64,000 nucleotides of DNA, taken from Phyto melanocephala (taxonomy: Eukaryota > Arthropoda > Insecta > Diptera > Rhinophoridae). The stretch spans positions 85,696,497 through 85,760,496 of the forward strand of contig OW799234.1 of assembly GCA_941918925.1 (NCBI GenBank), read 5' to 3'. Under the pieces are notes generated by a model. The model ran no database searches and was not told the origin of the DNA. It saw nothing but the letters and a program-made list of their open reading frames with translations. Of the stretch, positions 60,216 to 64,000 are shown one piece after another (the stretch's first letter is position 1; every line of letters starts with the position of its first letter). Both the position numbers and the translations under genes were made by a program.

Positions 60216-62648
60216 CTTAACTTGAGTGTACTTTTTTGATAATAAATGTGCTAGATTTATGTATATTTGTTGCTTTTGCGCCATTAATAATGTGTTTAAA
60301 AAATGTATATCCTCGTTTTAATGAAATTTTATTATATTTAATATGTAAAAACAACTTTTCCATCCCTGATATACGAATTGGCCTTGACATGAAACATCCC
60401 TCAAAAAGTTGCTTTGTTGTATCAATTCGCCGTTGCATATACCTTATGGATATGCCTTGATTTAGGTGAAAACACTAATGATTTTAACATTAGCGTGTCA
60501 TTGGAGATCATGTGTTTACCTGAATATATTAATGAACTGCACTCAATTCTAATAATTGCATAGAACTGATGCATATTTATTGAAAAGCATCGAATTTTTC
60601 ATGAGTTGAATTTGTTTGTTTACATGAATTGATTAAGATATTTGGCATGATGTTGCATTCGTCTTTAAGCACATAATTTATGACAAATGATTTCAAATTT
60701 AGGAAATGATTTATAATGAATGGTTTTACACGATTGATTTAGAAGTCTTAAAAATGTAATTCGCTTTGGACTACTTTTCAATTTTTTTTGCTGGGTAATT
60801 ATACTGTACTAGGTTCACGTTGAATATTTATTCGCGTTACACACGCAATGACAAACTTATTACACTTATTACTTATTAAGCAAACCATTTGTCGTGGGAG
60901 AGCTATAAAAGCAGTGACGTATTAATTTAACTTACTTAATTTTATTTAAAAAATTTTAAAGAGAAACATTTCGATTACAGAGAGATTTAATCAACATTTA
61001 TAAGAGAGTTTAAATACAATTTTACCTTCTACTCTCAAATGCCAAATTTGATCAATTTGTAAGTGGTATTCAATACCACTTAAACAGATAAGAAAATTAA
61101 CAATAAATCTTTAAATAAGTCGCATGATTACAAAAAAAAAAAAAAACACAAGTCAGAGCAAGTGAACGGTAGATAAAGAAATAACGTTTTTTTTTTACTA
61201 ATTTTGTTATACCAAAATACATGTTCTCTTTTGAATTTCAAAGTTACCTATGCTCTTGTTAGAAACCAGTTAAGTTTGAATATTCATCATTATTTCATAA
61301 CAATTTATAATACATATCGCTGGTCTAATATGAAAAGGGCCTATGTCGATTTTCTTACTTTACAGAAGAAGAAAAACACTGAATACAAATTAAAAGTATG
61401 AAATGAATTGAAGCTTTTTTTTTTTGGCTATAAATTCATCATTTTAAACCATGTCTGAGGTGGGAGATGTGTTTGAAAGTAAATTACCAGGACTTGGAAC
61501 AAAGAAATCGATAATTTCGTACAAAATACGAGTTAGGGCCTTTCTACTCAAGACCATCGATATGTACATTCGTTTACGTATACAGACTTGAGCAGTTTCT
61601 TTTTTATTTTTTCAAAGAAAGAAGTGAATAAAGTATTTTATTGAATTTTATATAATAAAATTACTACCAAAACGGATTTCAGGTAATGCTGCAACAGTTA
61701 TGGACGCTTCTAAAAGAGATAGTATCCCATACTGAAGTCACATTTATTTAACCCTTGAAGTACGAAATGGGGGACCTTAGGTCCCTTAAGGATAGATATT
61801 CTTTAATAACTTCGAAAATAATTTATTTGCCCCTGTAGGTAATTGAATTTAATTTCAAAACCTGCTAACTCCTTTTCGGCAAACTTTACAGGAGAGACAA
61901 AAAACTTCTCATATTTCATATTTCAAATTGCAGTTAGAAATAAACACTGAACTAATAATATACTGGATTTAGCAGTTTTTTTATCAAACCTTTTTACACA
62001 CTTCCAAGACTTAAATTGAAGAAAAACTACATGCTGGTCGACGAGGCGTATCTTTCTCTACAACACGGCATCAAAATCTTAATTTTCTTAAAAAGTGGAT
62101 TTAGCAGGTTTGTATCTTAAGCCGACGATATAATAATTTGTTAGTGGCATTGTTATATTAATTTGGTTTTGATTATAAGGTTTTTCGTGTGGAGAACTTA
62201 AGTATTTCAATGGCATACATTACGTTGCTAAAAATAGAAAACCGCATAAAAAATATTCCAGCGATAGATAGAAGACCATTTGAATGCAATAAGTAACAGT
62301 GAGGAGCATACTTGTGATACAGATTGTGACAGTTACAACTTTAATTTTATACCTGATACTTTTGCGAGTGAAAACCGAATATATTCTTTCGTATATAGAT
62401 ATTAGCGAAGATTATGTTGCTTTATCTTTGAATAAAGAATATAACGATGTCACCGAAAGCACAACACAAATTGAAAAATAAGAACTGAAGGTGAATTAGA
62501 TGCCTTTATCGAAGTATAACAGCGGCAGCACTACATTGTAGAATAGAAAATGTGCAATTAATGTGGAGTATTGACGAATTCATTCGAAGAAATTTGTTAA
62601 CTGCATTCATGTCTCGTGATAGATTAATTGCATTGTCAACTATAAGTA
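60216..62648. other. Intergenic or intronic sequence without recognised genes
   Basis: The most complex sequence lies at 60216-60500 and 61200-61800, but no protein or splice pattern could be supported. A solo end gggcctttctactcaagacc (61537) relates to the MITE at 36139. Confidence 0.4.
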
Positions 62649-63913
62649 CAGGATGGCTCAGAAAGACCGAAGTGGTGCGAATTCCGTATAACTTTTTTAT
62701 TATAATTTTTTCTTTTCTTTTCAGTATTTTGTAAAGAAGACTTGGACAATTTATAATAGAGCAATACACAACTGAACAACGTGCCCAAATCGTTGAAATT
62801 TACTTTTCAAATCAACGGTTCATTGTGTTGACTCAGCGTGCATACCGTCGTCAATTTAATGTGCGGGCTGCACCCACTCAGTCAACAATAAACCGTCTGG
62901 TTCCAAATTCTCGACAACAAGGAGCAGTAAGGAACCTTCCTGGTTCCGGCAGGCTACGAACTGTCCGCACGTTTGACAATATTCAAGTGGTACAGGAGAG
63001 TATTCGGGAGGATCTAGAAACATCAACCAGGAGACGTTCGACACAACTTGGCCCCTCAAGAGGGTCACTGCAGCGAATTTTGCATACCATAAGAATGTTT
63101 CCATACAAAATTTAACTTGTCCAAGAATTGAGACCGAAGCCAGCAAAAAGCACAAGAGAATTCTAATTTTATTCATAACTTAGTTATGAGTAACGAAGCC
63201 TATTTCCAATTAAATGGGTTCGTTAACAAGCAAAACTGTAGGTTATGGGCTACGGAAACCCCGAGAGTACCGCATCAACGACAATAACACCCAGTTAAGT
63301 GTACTGTTTGGTGCGGTGTTTTTTCAGAAAGGATCATTGGCCCATATTTTTTTGAAAATGAACGAGGTGTCGCCATTTCCATCAATGGTGATCGATATCG
63401 GGCCATGTTGGAAAATTTTGAAAGGCCAGCCGTGGAAAACCATCCGCAAATATGGTTCCAACAGGATTGAGCCACAGCGCACACTGCAAAGGCCACAATG
63501 GCTCTTTTACGCGACATCTTTGGTGAAAGAATAATTTTGCGTAGAAGCAATTTTAATTGGCCTCCGCGTTCCCCGTATTTAACCGCTCCAGACTGTTTCC
63601 TTTGGGGTTACTTAAAAGGGAAAGTTTATGATAATAAGCCTAGGACTATTGAGGAATTAAAAACCAATATTCGAGACGAAATTAGCCACATAACACCGGA
63701 AGTTTTGCGAAAGGTCATGGAAAATGTGTTGGAAAGATCACATTTGTGCGAAGCAGAAAAAGACCACCACTTGCGGGATATCATTTTTAATAATTAATCT
63801 AAAAATATTCCCTATAAATTTACTGCATTTAAAAAACAAAAAATTAAAAAAATATGTTTTAAATAAAAAGTTATAAGGAATTCACACCACTTCGGTCTTT
63901 CCTAGCCACCCTG
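62649..63913 (+). mobile_element. Near full-length DD41D Tc1/mariner-like transposon
   Basis: Ends CAGGATGGCTCAGAAAGACC and the complement ggtctttcctagccaccctg continue inward for about 50 bp (gaagtggtg..gaattcc..ataactttt). TA flanks both (62647-62648, 63914-63915). The length of 1,265 bp is normal for an autonomous Tc1/mariner-type element. Confidence 0.9.
62756..63797 (+). pseudogene. DD41D transposase, nearly complete but mutated
   Basis: The reading starts at an ATA where ATG is expected (EQYTTEQRAQIVEIYFSNQR), has a helix-turn-helix (PTQSTINRLV) and a basic linker (STRRRSTQLGPSRGSLQRIL). An in-frame TAA at 63113-63115 follows, then MSNEAYFQLNGFVNKQNCRL, where Asn replaces the first catalytic Asp. 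ENERGVAISINGDRYRAM follows, then FQQD and a TGA in place of the next Gly, then NWPPRSPYLTAPDCFLWGYL with the third Asp kept. From the second to the third Asp there are 41 residues, hence DD41D. The C-terminus (EVLRKVMENVLERSHLCEAE) is intact. Confidence 0.85.
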
Positions 63914-64000
63914 TATATAGGATTTGATGACCAGAGAAGTTACCTGTTATAACTTTTGGCAAGATTACTATCTATGAACATCCCTTCATTCATTTTGGCA
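63914..64000. other. Window end
   Basis: Short unassigned flank of the transposon. Confidence 0.4.

Overview
The window is nuclear DNA of a fly, most likely a calyptrate such as a blowfly or house-fly relative. The evidence is very AT-rich non-coding DNA, small GT-AG introns in a thioredoxin reductase gene, a reductase that ends Ser-Cys-Cys-Ser without selenocysteine as in Diptera, homopolymer-rich coding exons, and dense Helentron-type repeats with a TTCGGC..GCCGAA terminal hairpin. No bacterial gene, rRNA, tRNA or CRISPR array was found.

Positions 1 to about 29,285 hold the 3' part of one plus-strand gene that I assign to Mnt, a bHLH-leucine-zipper repressor and Max partner. Six coding exons splice in frame with consensus junctions: 841-1015, 10555-10706, 11207-11810, 15170-15898, 15987-16249 and 25664-25711. 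The first carries a perfect four-leucine heptad zipper. The rest are Ser/Asn/Gln/Gly-rich, and the last encodes 15 residues and the stop. The N-terminal repression domain and the basic-HLH exons lie upstream of the window. Two introns are over 9 kb and filled with mobile elements. The 3'UTR probably runs for about 3.5 kb.

Positions 29.7-54 kb are intergenic and repeat-laden: Harbinger, Tigger/pogo, hAT and DD41D Tc1/mariner-like remnants, MITEs and Helentron-like elements. In the middle, on the minus strand at 37108-38097, sits one intact intronless ORF of 329 residues with an AATAAA signal just downstream. I do not recognise it, and it is the best candidate here for an undescribed or captured gene.

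Positions 54,941-56,674 hold the last four coding exons of thioredoxin reductase (Trxr) on the minus strand, with every catalytic motif intact. Only a short first exon is missing. From 57 to 60.2 kb there is a pile of Helentron-like copies including a recent tandem duplication. The window ends with a nearly full-length but mutated DD41D transposon.

The richest structural signal is nesting. Target-site duplications and empty sites visible in sister copies let several insertion orders be read directly, for example a hAT MITE and a TAA-target MITE inside one Helentron-like copy, and a four-deep nest inside a Mnt intron. No new defence-like or operon-like system was found.
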